This document shows positions 11,960 to 24,298 of a stretch of DNA of 64,000 bases, piece by piece. This DNA comes from Chloranthus sessilifolius. Its lineage: Eukaryota > Streptophyta > Magnoliopsida > Chloranthales > Chloranthaceae. Position numbers and translations under genes: made by a program. The notes under the pieces were generated by a model. That model did no database searches. It saw only the letters and a program-made list of their open reading frames with translations, and was not told the origin of the DNA. Numbering within the stretch: the stretch's first letter is position 1; every line of letters starts with the position of its first letter. The stretch spans positions 78,403,765-78,467,764 of the forward strand of contig CM037588.1 of the NCBI GenBank assembly GCA_021018995.1, in the 5' to 3' direction.

Positions 11960-13113
11960 ACATCATCTGTTGTCTGAACATCTTGTGCAGAGACGACATA
12001 TGCGCGACCTTGAGCTGTAGGTCGGGTAGGCTTCTCCTTCTTTGGTTGAGGGCAGTTCTTGATCAAGTGTCCTTGTTGGCCATAGTCGTAACATGTGCCT
12101 AACTTCCATTGACACTCGTCTAATTTGTGAAGGTTTCCACATCATGAACACCTTTCAGCCGGTACTGAGGTGGTAGGATATAGTGCCCTTTGTGCTACCT
12201 GTGTATCAGAGGTAGCCGGTGGTGAGGGACAGAAAGGCTTTGTAGGTGCAAACACGGCTGGTCTCAAATAGGTATTGTGAGTAGATCGAGAAGGTGTTAA
12301 TGTTGAGAAGTTGGCCCTCTTGTTTGCCGGATTGTTGGCATAAGATTGTGTCTGATATGCTCTGTTGTTATTCTACTGCTCTCTTCTCTTGTGCATTTTC
12401 TCTATGTCACGTTCGACAATTAAGGCCTTTTCCATTACCTCAATATAAGTTGTTAATTGAAACAATGGGATCCTCTCTTGGATTGCCAGTTTCAGTCGAC
12501 TTTTGAATTTCTTTGTCTTCATTAACTCTGTAGCCACATGAAGAGGGGCATAATGCGAAAGTCTTGAAAATTCAGACTCGTACTCTGACACGGTCATGTT
12601 TTCTTGCATGAGAACAATAAAATCGATCTCCCATTATTCACGGACGGATGCTGAAAAATAATTTTCGTTAAACTTTTCTAAAAATTTGTTCCATGTCCAT
12701 GGAACGTTCGCTTGGGTTTGATTCTTGGTTCTCTGAATTGATTTCCACAAAGGATCGACGTCCCTTTCCAATGAAGATACAATCCATCTCACCTTTTCAT
12801 CTTCAGTGCAAGTCATTACACCCAGAATTTTCTCCAGCTGGTTCATCCAATCTTCTACAGTTGCTAGATCAGCCTTGTCATAAAAACTAGGAGGTTTTAT
12901 CCTTCTGAATTCTTGAAATCTGGTGGGGTGTTGTCTAGTGGCTAGTAGAGTAGTCTATTGTGCCATAGTATTTGTGATAGTTTCTATGTATCGCTCGACT
13001 CTTTCGTTGTCGCTTCCCTCTCCCCGTGGTATTCCATTGGAACCAGTGGCAACTCCTGTTCCATTGGAGGGGCCCCCAGTGTTAGTGGTCTCTGATCTAC
13101 GATGAGGTGCCAT
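11960..13113 (-). pseudogene. gag: Element B gag (broken)
   Basis: Structural nucleocapsid/capsid polyprotein. A start codon at 13113 reads MAPHRRSET, the same kind of start as element A's MAPRKRAR. 12846-12634 holds MNQLEKILGV, EDEKVRWIVSSLE and WTWNKFLEKFNENYFSASVRE (retrotransposon gag domain). 12609-12373 holds MTVSEYESEFSRLSHYAPL. Near 12150-11990, in a third frame, are two zinc knuckles: the first is C-X2-C like, but the second reads CYDYGQQGHLIKNC, where the second cysteine is Tyr. At least two frameshifts and a stop separate the pieces. Confidence 0.85.
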
Positions 13114-13198
13114 AAGGACCTGTCACGATTGAACAAAGGTATAATCTGAAGAGATCGTGAGAGTCTGCTCTATGTTTAGACCGAACCTAAAGCCGCTT

Positions 13199-13209
13199 CT
13201 CTGATACCA
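13199..13209 (-). other. Element B primer-binding site
   Basis: The minus strand reads TGGTATCAGAG two bases after the LTR end (GTCGTTACA). This is the usual initiator-Met tRNA PBS of plant gypsy elements, and it fixes the LTR boundary at 13212. The leader 13114-13198 holds nothing else recognisable. Confidence 0.85.
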
Positions 13210-14850
13210 ACTGTAACGACTCTAAAATTCCAACCAAAACACATGGAAATTCCTGGATCGCTAGATCATAGTTCATAATCAAATTATAGAAATTCTTTGG
13301 TATTTGATTAGAGAGCAAGCCATTTAACTAAATCAATTGCATAAAAGTCCATAATGAAACTTATAAAGTCCGAAAGTAAAACCACCGGTGACGGCTGTGT
13401 GTCACACATAGTGGTGCACAATATAGTAAAAAATAACGAATGTCTACTAAATCCATACATGTATCAAGTCTAAGTCTCCAAAGGAAATATAAGGGTAAAA
13501 CTCTTTCGATGGAAGATCAACTTCTTCTTTTGGTATAAAGTCAGGATCTTCTTCAAAAGTTGGATCTGGGACTACTTCTGACCTGTGACACATAGTGTCG
13601 AGGGTGAGCTAACAGTCTAAGCTTAGTAGGGCGATGCAATACACAATTATATTTCTCATGATCAAAGCATAGTTTCAATGATAGATTCGAAAGTATTCTT
13701 ATAATGACAAATTTTTTTTTTTGAAATATAAAGATCGAAAATATATATTTATAATGAATTTTATATGAGGTTTAATGGTGCTATCTCTTACAGTTCACGT
13801 GAGTATTCTTTTATTCTTAGCAAAATTTAGATGCTAAAATCATATCCAATGTGTGTCGTAAATTCATAACTTAAGTAATCTCTAGATCGCAAATATAGCG
13901 CTATAGCTGAAGTCAATATCGATGGGAATCCAAACCATCATCCTTCTAAGAACTATGTTCCAAAGTTTCCAAGCCCCTGCGTTGTGAGGGATACTTGTGC
14001 GTTCCAAAAGTCCAAAGGTGTCGAAGCACAAGATTTGTTCCACATAAATCTCTATAAATCACATGCTAAAATCTTACACATAATTCAAGGTTCATATATA
14101 AATCCAAAGAGTCCAAAGGTCCAAAGTGTCACGAATCCAAAGTTTCAAAAGTTTGAAATGGATAATTGCTTTAAAGAGTTCAAATTTAGATCTAATTCCA
14201 TATTAGAAATCAAATGCGGAAAACAATATCAAAATTTAGATGCAAGAAATTTCATAATTCAAAGTAGGTTCTAATATTCAATATTCAAAGTGATCCAAGT
14301 TTAGATGCAATAGAGTTCGGTGAGATCAATGCTATCATTTCACAGATTTATCATGAGAGTATCGCTAAATCCATGATTGAAAATTAAAAGAATATGATTA
14401 TGCATTGAATTTCCCCTACCTCAATTTCGAAGATTCTAAGGTACAAATTGAGCTACTTCCTTTGCAATATCTCAAGTTTTCTCTTCTATGGTCCATGCAC
14501 AATTTACACATAAAGGGAACAAATCGTCAAAGGTTCAAAATTGGTTAATTGAATCATATGGAAAAATATTCTGTTTTCTTCAGCATTTCACGCCATATGA
14601 CAATGAAGCGGTGGTCTTATGCACAAGAAGTCGTGGTCTGCTCACAACGAGTCAGGGTCTGCTCATTCACGAGCGGTGGTCTTATACTACTTCATTGCTA
14701 TGCTATGATAGCGAGATGTGGCCATGTTTACAACGAGCTGCAGATTTTTCCAAAGTGCCTTCTGTTTTTGGTATCCACAGCGAGCTGTCACATATATCAC
14801 AGCGAGCTATGGTTGTTTTCAAGTCCATTGGATGTTTCGACTTGAGCTAC

Positions 14851-16824
14851 TATTGAGCACTGAAATATACCACTTTTCACTTCTTAACCTAGCCTTTAAT
14901 AGACCTTTGAGCTAGTTAATAATGATTTTTAAGTATATTTTTATAAATAACAAGAAAATATAGCTTAATACAGCAATCCAACATTTCAAAGCCGAGAAGG
15001 AAGGATTTTGAGCCAAGCTGTGGAGATGATGGATTTATTGAGAATGCACCTGATGGTTCACATCATTGGGGCTGTTTTGCATGCATTGGGGGTCCTAGAG
15101 TCCTGCTGAGAGAAAAAGGTGGAGTTCAGAGTTTATGGAGTCCTCCTGCAGTGGAGTTAAATGGAATAATTGTGAGCACATTGCTGCTGTAGCAAATTAT
15201 TCAAAGAGCACAATAGCTACATCAATGCATTTATTTGCACCTTCAACAGCTCAGGTGAAGCACCAACCACTCAAGCACTGCTATTACTAAAAAGTATAGC
15301 CTCTTGAGTAACCCAACAACTTCTGCATTATACCCAATTGAGCAGCTCAATCACTTTGCATTCCACTTGTCGAGCCACAGTTGAAAGCAGCTGCATCTAC
15401 TCTATCGAGCTTCAAATCCAACCTGCATAACTGCTGCTTTGATGCACTCAAACAACCACTGTTGTTGCTGCCTTAATACATCCGAGCCACATTCCTGGAG
15501 CAGGAGTTGCTGTGTTGCAGCTTATAGAACAATTTTTCAAGCTATTGCAGCATTGAAACCAGCCACATGAGCTGCATGGAGAAGCAACATATCGAGCAGC
15601 AACATAGAACTAAACTTTACAAGCTACAGATGCTGGAGAACCATGCTGTAATGCTGAAGCATACAACCTCTCGAGCAGTTTAGTGCTGCATTAACCCATC
15701 TCGAGAGGTTGAGTGTACATGTTGAGCAGCTGTAATGTGAAGATTAATGCCCTCGAGTAGTTAAAGCTTAAAATGATCCAATCGAGCAGCTACTCGAGCT
15801 ACACATTTAATCCACTCGAGTGGATCCCTGTAGACTTGAACCTGTCGAGCTCCATTAAACCAGTCGAGCAGTTGTTGAATCAAGCTGCTGAATAACAACT
15901 TATAAACCAGGCCCTCGAGCAGTTCACAACTTTCAAGATAATCCTGTCGAGCAGTTGAGATTGAACCTCACGAGCAGCTGCAATTGATCTCGAGCAGTTT
16001 AAAGCATTGAAGACCATCTACTCGAGCAGCCTCTCGAGTTGAAGTGCTAAAGACTTTAATCCACTCGAGTGGTTACCTGCAGCTTACATTAAATACGCTC
16101 GAGCAACTGCAGTTAACCATCCACTCGAGCATCTTAAAGTGTTGCCTTTTCATCCTGTCGATCACTTATAGTGCTATTTTCATCCTGTCAAGCAACTTCT
16201 TGAGAACTTCTCAAGAATAAAATTTTGAACTTGTTTGAAGCTGTCATCTACTCGAGATTTAAAGTGCTGAAGCCATTTGCTCGAGGCACGGGTTCCAGTA
16301 GCAGCCTTCAAGCATTCAAGGGTATTTTTGGGATTCCACAACACCTAGGGCACACATCCCAAGGTGCTGAGCTGTCCCCCACTTCCCCAAAGCATCCCTT
16401 GGCTGAAAATAAGCCACGACAACAGCTCCAAGCATTACATTTTTGTTCTTTATTCTGATTGGGCAAGCTTGTAAATGCTTTATGGATTGTATAAATATAA
16501 CTATAGTTGTCTTCAGAAAGGAGCCAGGATTAGCCTGAGCTCACTTTTAGGCTTTTTATTTTAGGGTTTTAATTTCTTTTTATTTTCTTCTTTCTTCCTC
16601 CTTAGCTCAGCTACAAGGTTGGGTTAAAACTTTTGTGTAGCATCTAGGTTTAGTTTCAGTTTTTGCAATCGATTTTATAATAACATAGAGAGAAGTTTTG
16701 GACTCTTGCAAGGACTGCAGCATTGAGGGCCAATAATTGTAAATCCTTTTTAGTCAATGAAATGCCATTTTTAAAGCTTCATTAAATCTATATTTTTCTT
16801 ATATTTTTCACCTAGATCTGTGTG
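14851..16824 (+). mobile_element. Truncated Athila-type LTR inserted in the B 5' LTR
   Basis: Absent from the left B LTR, where gagctac runs straight into cccaaaa. It starts tattgagcactgaaatataccacttttcac, similar to the starts of G's LTR (49211) and the solo LTR at 42884. It has a TATA box (TATAAATA, 16490-16497) followed by the 'ggagccaggattagcctgagc' leader. The right end stops at 'agatctgtgtg', a position internal to the solo LTR at 42884, so the 3' part and TSD are lost. It carries a CTCGAG-based array at about 15640-16290. Confidence 0.75.
15640..16290. repeat. CTCGAG(CAG/TGG) palindrome array
   Basis: About twenty occurrences of ctcgagcag, tcgagcagtt or actcgagtgg over 650 bp, separated by unique sequence of 15-50 bp. 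The core CTCGAG is a perfect palindrome. The array lies in the LTR upstream of its TATA box. Confidence 0.85.
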
Positions 16825-17864
16825 CCCCAAAATGATATATTATAATGATCAATCAAACTTTTCCATCAAAAGTTATGGCCTTCTGAAGATGCTTTCTTTA
16901 GTGACAGTGAGCTACGGGTGTCTCCACAGCGAGCTATCATATATACCAAAATAGGCTGTGGTATTGTTTATAGCGAGCTACGGTGCCTGACAGCATGTTA
17001 TGACTAATGACAGTGCGCTGTGGTTTCTATCACAACGAGCTGTGATTACTATTTTCAGCATTTCGAACACTGCATGTTCTAGGTTCGATAATCAAAGTTT
17101 GAACACGAATCATTGGTTCCAACTTCAAGATCTTAGGTCCTTAATTTATGAAAAATAACATTGACACTAAGGAATCATAGATCCGATGATAAGAGATGGT
17201 GGATTTACCTCTCAAAGCGTGAAACTATAAATCGATCGGCAATACCTCGATGTTCCACTCATTCGTTCACGTTCCTTCTTCCTCTTGCATGTGGATGATC
17301 ATAGTGTCTTGTGGAAGAACACCTTAACGATCTTATGGAGGTTGAAGAATAATATGAAAAATGGTGGTAGGGTTTTCTTAAGGAGGAATTAAGAAGAATA
17401 AAAAGAGAAGATGCTAGGTTCTTATTTAAAGAGAAAACTAGGTTTTCTCTTACGGTTCCTTCTAATTAGAGTTTTAGAGGGTTTAGGAAATTAGAATCCT
17501 TGAGAACCCATAACTTTAGAAATTATACATGAGTTGCCTTTTCTAACATCTTAAGTAACATTCCAGTGTTAGGCTGGCACACCTAGCTTAGGTGTATATA
17601 TTTTTGCCATTCCCAAATAGAGATTTTTGAAGTCTCTAGCAAGGTTTGATCCCTAGACCTCTTGCTTAGAATCCAAACCTCTTACCACTGGTGCTCTCGC
17701 GAAGCTTGTGTAACTATTTACACAATTGTATATAAGAGTTATTTTTAGGCTAAGGTGCGTATTAAGTTTAAAAATATTTCAAAAATTAGTGGTCAGTGGT
17801 ATATGCCTTATTATGCATATACTTATATTGTGTGTATGGTGGTTTGAAAAATTGGGGTGTTACA

Positions 17865-19579
17865 TCGTCAACCCAAATCATCACAAAAACTGACTCACTC
17901 TTTAACAGGTGGGTGTCTCTCAATCCATCTTAAATTATTCAGTTATTTAAAAAAGAAATGAAACCCTAAATCAACCCCATACATAAATCAAGGAAGAATG
18001 AAATCTTAGACTGCGCAAGAAACTCGACCCGCACCTGAAATAACAAACTCGACCGGTTGAGATTCATATTATAGAAGGATCTTTATCATCTGCTTTATCT
18101 CGACCGACCAAAAATCAAATTGGACTAGTCGAGTTCATATTTTCTTTAGAAAAATTTCCTCTTTTAGATCTCGATCGATCGAAATCTAAATTGGACTAGT
18201 CGAGACTGATCTTCCTCTTTAGTCACTTCCAGGAAACTCAATCGGTCGAATGTCAATTTGACCGATCGAACTGTCAATTAGATCGGTCGAGTTTTGTCTT
18301 GCTTCGAAACTTACTTCCTTGATCTCGACCGGTCAAAAGTCAAATTTGACCAGTCGAGATGGGCTTTCTTCAGGGAACTCGACGGTCGAAACTCAATTTC
18401 AACCAGTCGAGATATGTTTTTTGTCTTAGTTTTCTTCTTCTCTAACCTCGATTTATCGAAGCCCAATTCAACCAGTCGAGATTGATAGTTTCAAAACTGT
18501 TTTCTTTACCAATTCAATCTTTGAGATCTTTTCGCGGGGACATCCGATTTAAGTGAAACAGGACTCAATCATATAGTTTTTGGACCTTCCAGACACAATG
18601 AAAATGTTTATTACCTCTTTTACGTCTCCTATAGTCCCTGTAAGGATATATGTGTCTCTTTAGGGTCTAAAACAAGTCCTATCGCTTTACAAATAAAACA
18701 ATAAGTTATACAGACACGACTACCTCCAAGGAAGAGCAGTTGGAACCAACCATAGAATAAAAGTATTTAACATATTTCTTATGCTTCGGTTGCCCTCAAT
18801 GTTTCATGTTCTATGCTACAAATGAATTTCATTATGTTCACAAAATGCTTAGGGTGCATGCGATAATTTCTTTCTTATATATGTTTTATCTTGTTCATAT
18901 GACATTCATCGCGTAGCAAACTACGATAGAGCATATGCATGATAAGTTAAGGAATAAGATACAACACATGATATAAGCTTTCGTCACGATGATATTTCTT
19001 TCACGGTCACATGAAACTTGGGATGTAGGCATCTATATATGGATGTAACACCTTTATGGGAGTATGGGCTGCCACACAAAGTACATCTAGGTTACTATAG
19101 AACCCATCTCTTGAAAAACGTGATTTAGTGAAGCCTATCGCACTGTGTCTCTCACTCCCATTAAGTTATAAGAAAAAGATGAGAAATGAATATGTTAAAT
19201 TACGGATACGATTAGAAGTGGGGACTTAAGCCTATGTCAATAATAAAATCGGGGCGAGGATCTAAGCCGAGAACCGAACAATGATATGATAAAATATACC
19301 GCGAATGCCAAATGAACAAGAATTAATTTCTACACGTGCCATACATTATGAGCCATCATAAGGGTCCGACGCCTGCAGTAGAGACGGGTCTTAAGGACAT
19401 TATGTTTAACTTTGTCTCGAACTAAGGGGACACTGAAGGTTTCGACTCAAGGGAACCGGCTGTATTGATGCGCATTTGATTGGATGGTTGTTTATGTTAT
19501 GTCATGAAGGTTAGGTGTTTATCGACACATGAACCTCTTATGGTACGCTTGAGCAACGACCTTGACACAGGACATTTAA
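17865..19579 (+). repeat. Element D 5' LTR, middle part
   Basis: Non-coding. 17867-17898 matches 38346-38377 of D's 3' LTR, so this is D LTR resuming to the right of element B. It contains a TCGACCGGTCGA palindrome array (18026-18485). It is cut at 19579 by solo LTR I with TSD TTTAA and continues at 33405. No gene is seen. Confidence 0.72.
18026..18485. repeat. TCGACCGGTCGA palindrome array in D LTR
   Basis: About twelve degenerate pairs such as ctcgaccggttgag, gactagtcgag, cgaccggtcaaaag and accagtcgagat, at 20-50 bp spacing. Half-sites 'cgaccg/gaccagtcg' are arranged as inverted repeats. Confidence 0.85.
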
Positions 19580-21462
19580 TATAACATCCCAAAACATTAG
19601 GCGTTGAACAATATTCTCGAGATGCGTACCCGATTGGTCATAGGTTTGACCGAGTGAAAGTCAATGTGATGACTATGATTCAACTTAGGTTGATGTTAAT
19701 AAGCATGTATGCATAGTATTAGAGCTAATTTATAGATAGCATACACCTATCTTTGGTGTATGTGCTTTACACCAAAGCTAGAGAGGAGTTAAGAGAAACA
19801 AATGACAGAAGAGAGTTAATTCTCTTTAAGTTTGGTTGGTGTAGAGTTTTGAAGAGAGAGAGAGAGTAAGAGGTGGAGTAAATGCTAGAGAGGTTGTGTT
19901 GATTGAGAATTGAAGAAGGGCTTGGGCAATTACTCCGGATATGACGCATTGGAGTTCGTGGGAGTCAGAGCTAGGAGTCCTAGACTTGAAGTGTAACAGC
20001 TGCCACATTCTGATCCTGACAATATCGAGTACGGACTCGAGTAGGGTCAGGCTTGTGCCAAAAACGAGACACAAAGAATTGATTTAGAATTTGAATGATG
20101 ACTATTAATAGTGGAACTTTTGTGGCCCAGTATGAATTATTAAGTGAAACAATGGTTTCATATATCTGGAGCCCTCCTTCAAGATGAAAATTTTGTAACA
20201 CAATTTTAAATAATGAATAGGACTGCTTGACACTGAGGGGTGTCAACCCTTTGACCCACAACCCATCAGTGCATATAAAGCATGTGCCTTGCCTCGGCAA
20301 GCAAAATAAGTTGCCTCGGCAACTGAGGCAAGCAAAAATGTAACAGATGGCCTACTCACAAACTCACCCTAAGTAAGCAGATCACGGGACAAGAATGACA
20401 TAGATCTAAACCACATATGTGGTCCCACATAGCTTATTTCATTATTAAGGCTACCCCAGCTAGCTTATACACTATATCTGTAAATATAGTTTAGTTGTCT
20501 TTTATGGTGTACATGAGACAAAATAGACCAACTTAGTTTTTTTTTCAAATAAACCAAGTGACTTTAAATTAAATTAATTAACTTATACCTGAGTGAGGCT
20601 ATATGGGTTTTATATGAGAAATAAAACCCATCTCACTTATACCTTAAGACCCTGTTCTAATAAGATACAAGAGATTTGCTGGTTTTGTTTTTTTATGCAA
20701 TACACTACATATGTAGTGTTGGGTTACATCGGATTGTAACCCCTTATAGCTAATAAGCTACTTGCAAGATAACTTCGCTCCACGACTCCAATGAGTCATT
20801 GCTCGCTTCATGCACGCAAGGTACAACTCCTCCGTTACAAAAATAACATAGTTTACTTCATTTTCTGGGTTATAATCCTGCTACATAAAACTGAAACCGA
20901 CAAGCAATCTTAGTTATATGTAAGAAAGCTACACCACTTTGAACCCTTGTACATTTCCCTGAGCATTTTAGAACTGAAACAACGATCAACCAATGAAAAT
21001 TAGTTTGCCGATATCAAGTGCTGTGCACTACGTTGGCATCATTAGCAGTCCATCCGTGAATCGATAAAAAGGTAAACACGAAGCACCTTCCTAAATTAAA
21101 AATAGCATATAAAGGATCCGAGTTTTATACTCTAGGGTATGGATTCTATCATCAACAAAATGAAATAGATCCTGCTAAGATAAGTAGCAATGGATATACT
21201 AATTTTCTCTGCAGGCCTGATAAACTAAGCTATATGGCTGCAAATTTCAGATTATTGCTTCATGCTATCTATAAATTTAGATAGATATATATTCAAAATA
21301 TATATACATATATATATATATTTATATACATATAAAATAAAATAAAAAGAAAAAAAAGAAAAAGAAAAAAGAAATATATATATATATATAACAAAACAAA
21401 GCTACAAAAATAATCACAAGACCAAGAAGAAGACCTACCTGAAGCCCGGCAAGCCTTATGTG

Positions 21463-21880
21463 TTGCCGCGGCAACCCCTATGCTCAGACCACTATGTGGT
21501 ATTTTGGTTATATCTTTTGACCCGACCTCCAAATGGCACAATTCTTGATGCGTTGGAAAGTAGACAACGAGACCTACAACTTTCATGAAGGAACCAATTT
21601 CTGAATCCAACGTTTAAGGGGTCAAATAGTAGTGACAAGTCGTGGCAACATGTAACTGTAAAGCTTGCCGCGGCAACAGTATACTCAGACTACTGTGTAG
21701 TATTTTAATCATACCTTTTGATCCTGAACTTGGATTGACACGATTCCTGATGAGTTGGAAAGGGGTCAACGAGCCCTATAACTTTCATGAAGGAACCAAT
21801 TTCTGAATCTAATGTTTAAAGGGTCAAAAAGTAGTGACAAGTCGCAGTAACATGCAACTGCAAAGCTTGCCGCGGCAACC
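21463..21880. repeat. Tandem ~202-bp unit: palindrome plus conserved block
   Basis: Two copies, each headed by TTGCCGCGGCAA, followed by 'actcagac(c/t)actRtgtRgtattttR', then 'ttggaaag...caacgag.cctacaactttcatgaaggaaccaatttctgaatc'. The block tcttttga ... gttggaaag occurs at 21512-21559 and 21714-21761 in the same 56-bp spacing. The equivalent copies in the 3' LTR are at about 28921-29335. Confidence 0.85.
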
Positions 21881-23097
21881 CTGTATTTGACGCGCTTGGT
21901 GACACCTCTGTGAGGGGTTTGTGCTGGGTTGACTTGTTGAGTTTGCCCATAAGACATGGGACCATAAATGGTCCATAATTGGGGTCTATGTTGACCCAAT
22001 AAACCATGAAAAATACTAAACCTATGAACGACAATTCTAGGTGCCACTTGGTGCACATGACGCATTTGCTTGAAGACATGCGTGCACGGGTAATCAGTTA
22101 CACATAAGCCTGGTATAAGGTAAGGAATTTACATTGTTAATTTATATTTTATTTTTGAATTCATTCCTGATTAGCAAATTATAATTATGCCTATGTTAGT
22201 TTAATCCATATGCTAGTTGTGCTAGTTCTGCTGAGGAATACTAAGTTGTGATGATGGTAAGATCAAAGCCATATATGTTTATACCATGAATATTGATGCT
22301 CGAACCATGCTAGTTCAGCTCGACATAGGATTATTCTATGAATGTATGTCAGCATGATAATCTTTGAATATAAAGGCAATTTTAAATCATAATTAGAGAT
22401 TTATAAGGATGCCAATCAATTTTATTGATGACAAACGCATGTGATAATGTCAGTTTGTATAATGAACTCCTGTCAGTTGGGATGGATATGATACTAATGA
22501 ATTCAGTGTTGATTAATGGTTAAATGATGATATTCAAATGTATAGGGATAACGGGATAATACTATATCAGTTCATAGGAATGGTTCTGATTAATAATGAT
22601 CATGTATTGCTCATGTATAATTATCATGGATAGAGATAGATGAATTTATGAATCATGATAAAAATATAGGTCAGATTTGACGTATGATTAATGAATGAAT
22701 ATGCTAGACCAGTTTTGATGAATAGTTAGCTCAGTTCAATAGATGAATATTAATGATTATGCTAATTTCAGTTTAAATGAATGCCTTTGCGTGACTATGC
22801 TCGTGTTAAGTTTTGAATGAATAAATATGCATGATAAGGATTCAAGCAGTGTGCCGTAGGACTATTAGGCTAATTCAGTTAGATGTGTGATTATAAATAA
22901 TGATACGATCAGTTATGTACGAATGATGATAAGCTCAGTTTTAACACATGAATATGAATAGTTATGCTAACTCAGTGATACTAGTTCAGTTTTGCTATAT
23001 CATATCTGTTCATGATGTTCTTGCATATATGTTAGCATGCATTGTTTATGTTCTGTTATCCTTGATATCATGTACACGTCTTTAATTCATCTTGAAA

Positions 23098-23280
23098 CAA
23101 GTGATCCCGCTATCTCGAGAGCTTGATATCCCATCCAAGTGATCCCACTAACTCGGGAGCTTGATATCCCGTCCAAGTGATCCCGCTAACTCGGGAGCTT
23201 GATATCTCGTCCAAGTGATCCCGCTAACTCGAGAGCTTGATTTCTCCGGTCCAAGTGATCCCGCTAACTCGGGAGCTTGA
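23098..23280. repeat. 38-bp tandem array, five copies (A 5' LTR)
   Basis: Five copies of caagtgatcccgctaactcgggagcttg plus a 'atatcccgtc'-type tail. Each unit has dyad symmetry. The 3' LTR has four copies. Confidence 0.93.
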
Positions 23281-23982
23281 TTTTCTTGTTTCTTGTTCTT
23301 GTACATGTTTTGTTTCAGCATGATTCATTGATCTCGCCTGATTCCTTGTCAGCATGAATATGTCAGCATTGTCAGCATGATACAATAATTGCATGATTTG
23401 GTGCTTGTTCTGTTATATACTGCTAGGATATATAGATGCTAGAATGGACCTAATATAAGATGACATGTGTTTCATTTTATTTTGCATCTAGACATGAATG
23501 GATAATCTAACATATAAATTAGCACTTTAAATTTTTCCTGCTGAGCTTTGATGATAGCTCATTCTACGACTTTATGTCTTAGCTGCAGATATTGCTCAAG
23601 ACCCTGAGCACGAAGCTGATCCTACCTACCAGTCTGAGGAGGAGGACGAGGAGGAAGGTTCTACTGAGGACTTCTTTCCTTGAGAGGTTTGGGAGAGATA
23701 GAGATTTGTTTTTGAAATATTAAATATATATAAACAGCAGTGTGATTTAAGATAATTTACTACTTCAGGTATAGGTTTCTGTTTATATTTCCTGTTCAAT
23801 TTATTGCTTTAGATAAAGGAATGGATATCAGTTGTTGCCATATTTCTTCGTATCAGAGTTAATTAAATTTGCTTCCGCATATGTAATACTTAGTACACGA
23901 TGCCCTTGTATGACAGGATCATGTTAGGTGATCCGACGGTGCGACCTTTCCCATTTATGAGAAGGGAAAAGTCGGTGTCATA

Positions 23983-24001
23983 TGAGTATCGAGCTGCGTT
24001 A
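23983..24001 (+). other. Element A primer-binding site (degenerate)
   Basis: Directly after the 5' LTR, tgagtatcgagctgcg resembles the initiator-Met PBS TGGTATCAGAGC with substitutions. The leader 24002-24298 holds no other feature I can support. Confidence 0.55.
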
Positions 24002-24298
24002 AGTCTTTGGAGACTTAACTCTGGCACGGATATATGGCAAGACTTCTGATGTTCATTCAGTGTTAGAGCCTAGGATTTAGGTCTTTAGGTCTTCTAGAGA
24101 CTCAAGGCTATGGCACTAGGTTCTATTAGAGCATAGGTTGTGGATCTATATGAGCACGTTTGACTGGAGTGATCGGTCAATAGTGATCGAAGTATGTCTT
24201 TTGGATCCGAGGTAGGATGTAAATATTTTCAAGTCATGGGATCATGATGATCACGATCACTGTTAATTGTAACATTTGTTTCATTTTGACAGATCAAT

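Larger units (their letters stand above)
1..17864 (-). mobile_element. Element B: Tekay/Del-like Ty3/gypsy retrotransposon, left end outside window
   Basis: Chromovirus-type LTR retrotransposon on the minus strand. Order in element sense: 5' LTR (13212-17864), PBS, gag, protease, RT, RNase H, integrase with a chromodomain-like tail, PPT, 3' LTR (up to 4604, cut by the window start). LTRs are long (4.65 kb on the right with its insertion), as expected for Tekay/Del. Three later insertions break it: solo LTRs at 987-3588 and 7411-11186 and a truncated LTR at 14851-16824. The right flank joins D LTR sequence: 17867-17898 matches 38346-38377. Every coding domain carries stops or frameshifts, so this is a dead copy. 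Confidence 0.9.
13212..17864 (-). repeat. Element B 5' LTR, interrupted
   Basis: Runs in element sense from TGTAACACCCC (17864) to GTCGTTACA (13212). 13946-14850 and 16825-17864 align with the left LTR; 14851-16824 is an insertion. Arrays of cacagcgagctgt words lie at about 14580-14850 and 16895-17055, on both sides of the insertion. The module core TCAAAAGTTATGGCC is at 16864-16878. No coding sequence. Confidence 0.9.
19992..23982 (+). repeat. Element A 5' LTR
   Basis: 3991 bp, TGTAACAGCTGCC ... GTCGGTGTCATA (terminal CA changed to TA). It contains TTGCCKCGGCAA palindromes (20287-20335, 21463-21480, 21662-21676, 21864-21880), a two-copy tandem repeat of about 202 bp (21463-21865), AT-rich microsatellites (21298-21400) and a five-copy 38-bp array. 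Compared with the 3' LTR it lacks 93 bp between two cggcaagcc repeats. An acidic stretch near 23600-23680 is conserved in both LTRs. Confidence 0.93.

Noticed and set aside
13984-14274. 96-codon frame in the B 5' LTR
   Set aside because: The same stretch in the left LTR (near 40-330) is not open in this frame, and the sequence is ttcaaag-type low complexity.
23098-23280. CRISPR-like array of regularly spaced repeats
   Set aside because: The units are tandem with short similar tails, lie in both LTRs of a plant retrotransposon, and have no unique spacers.
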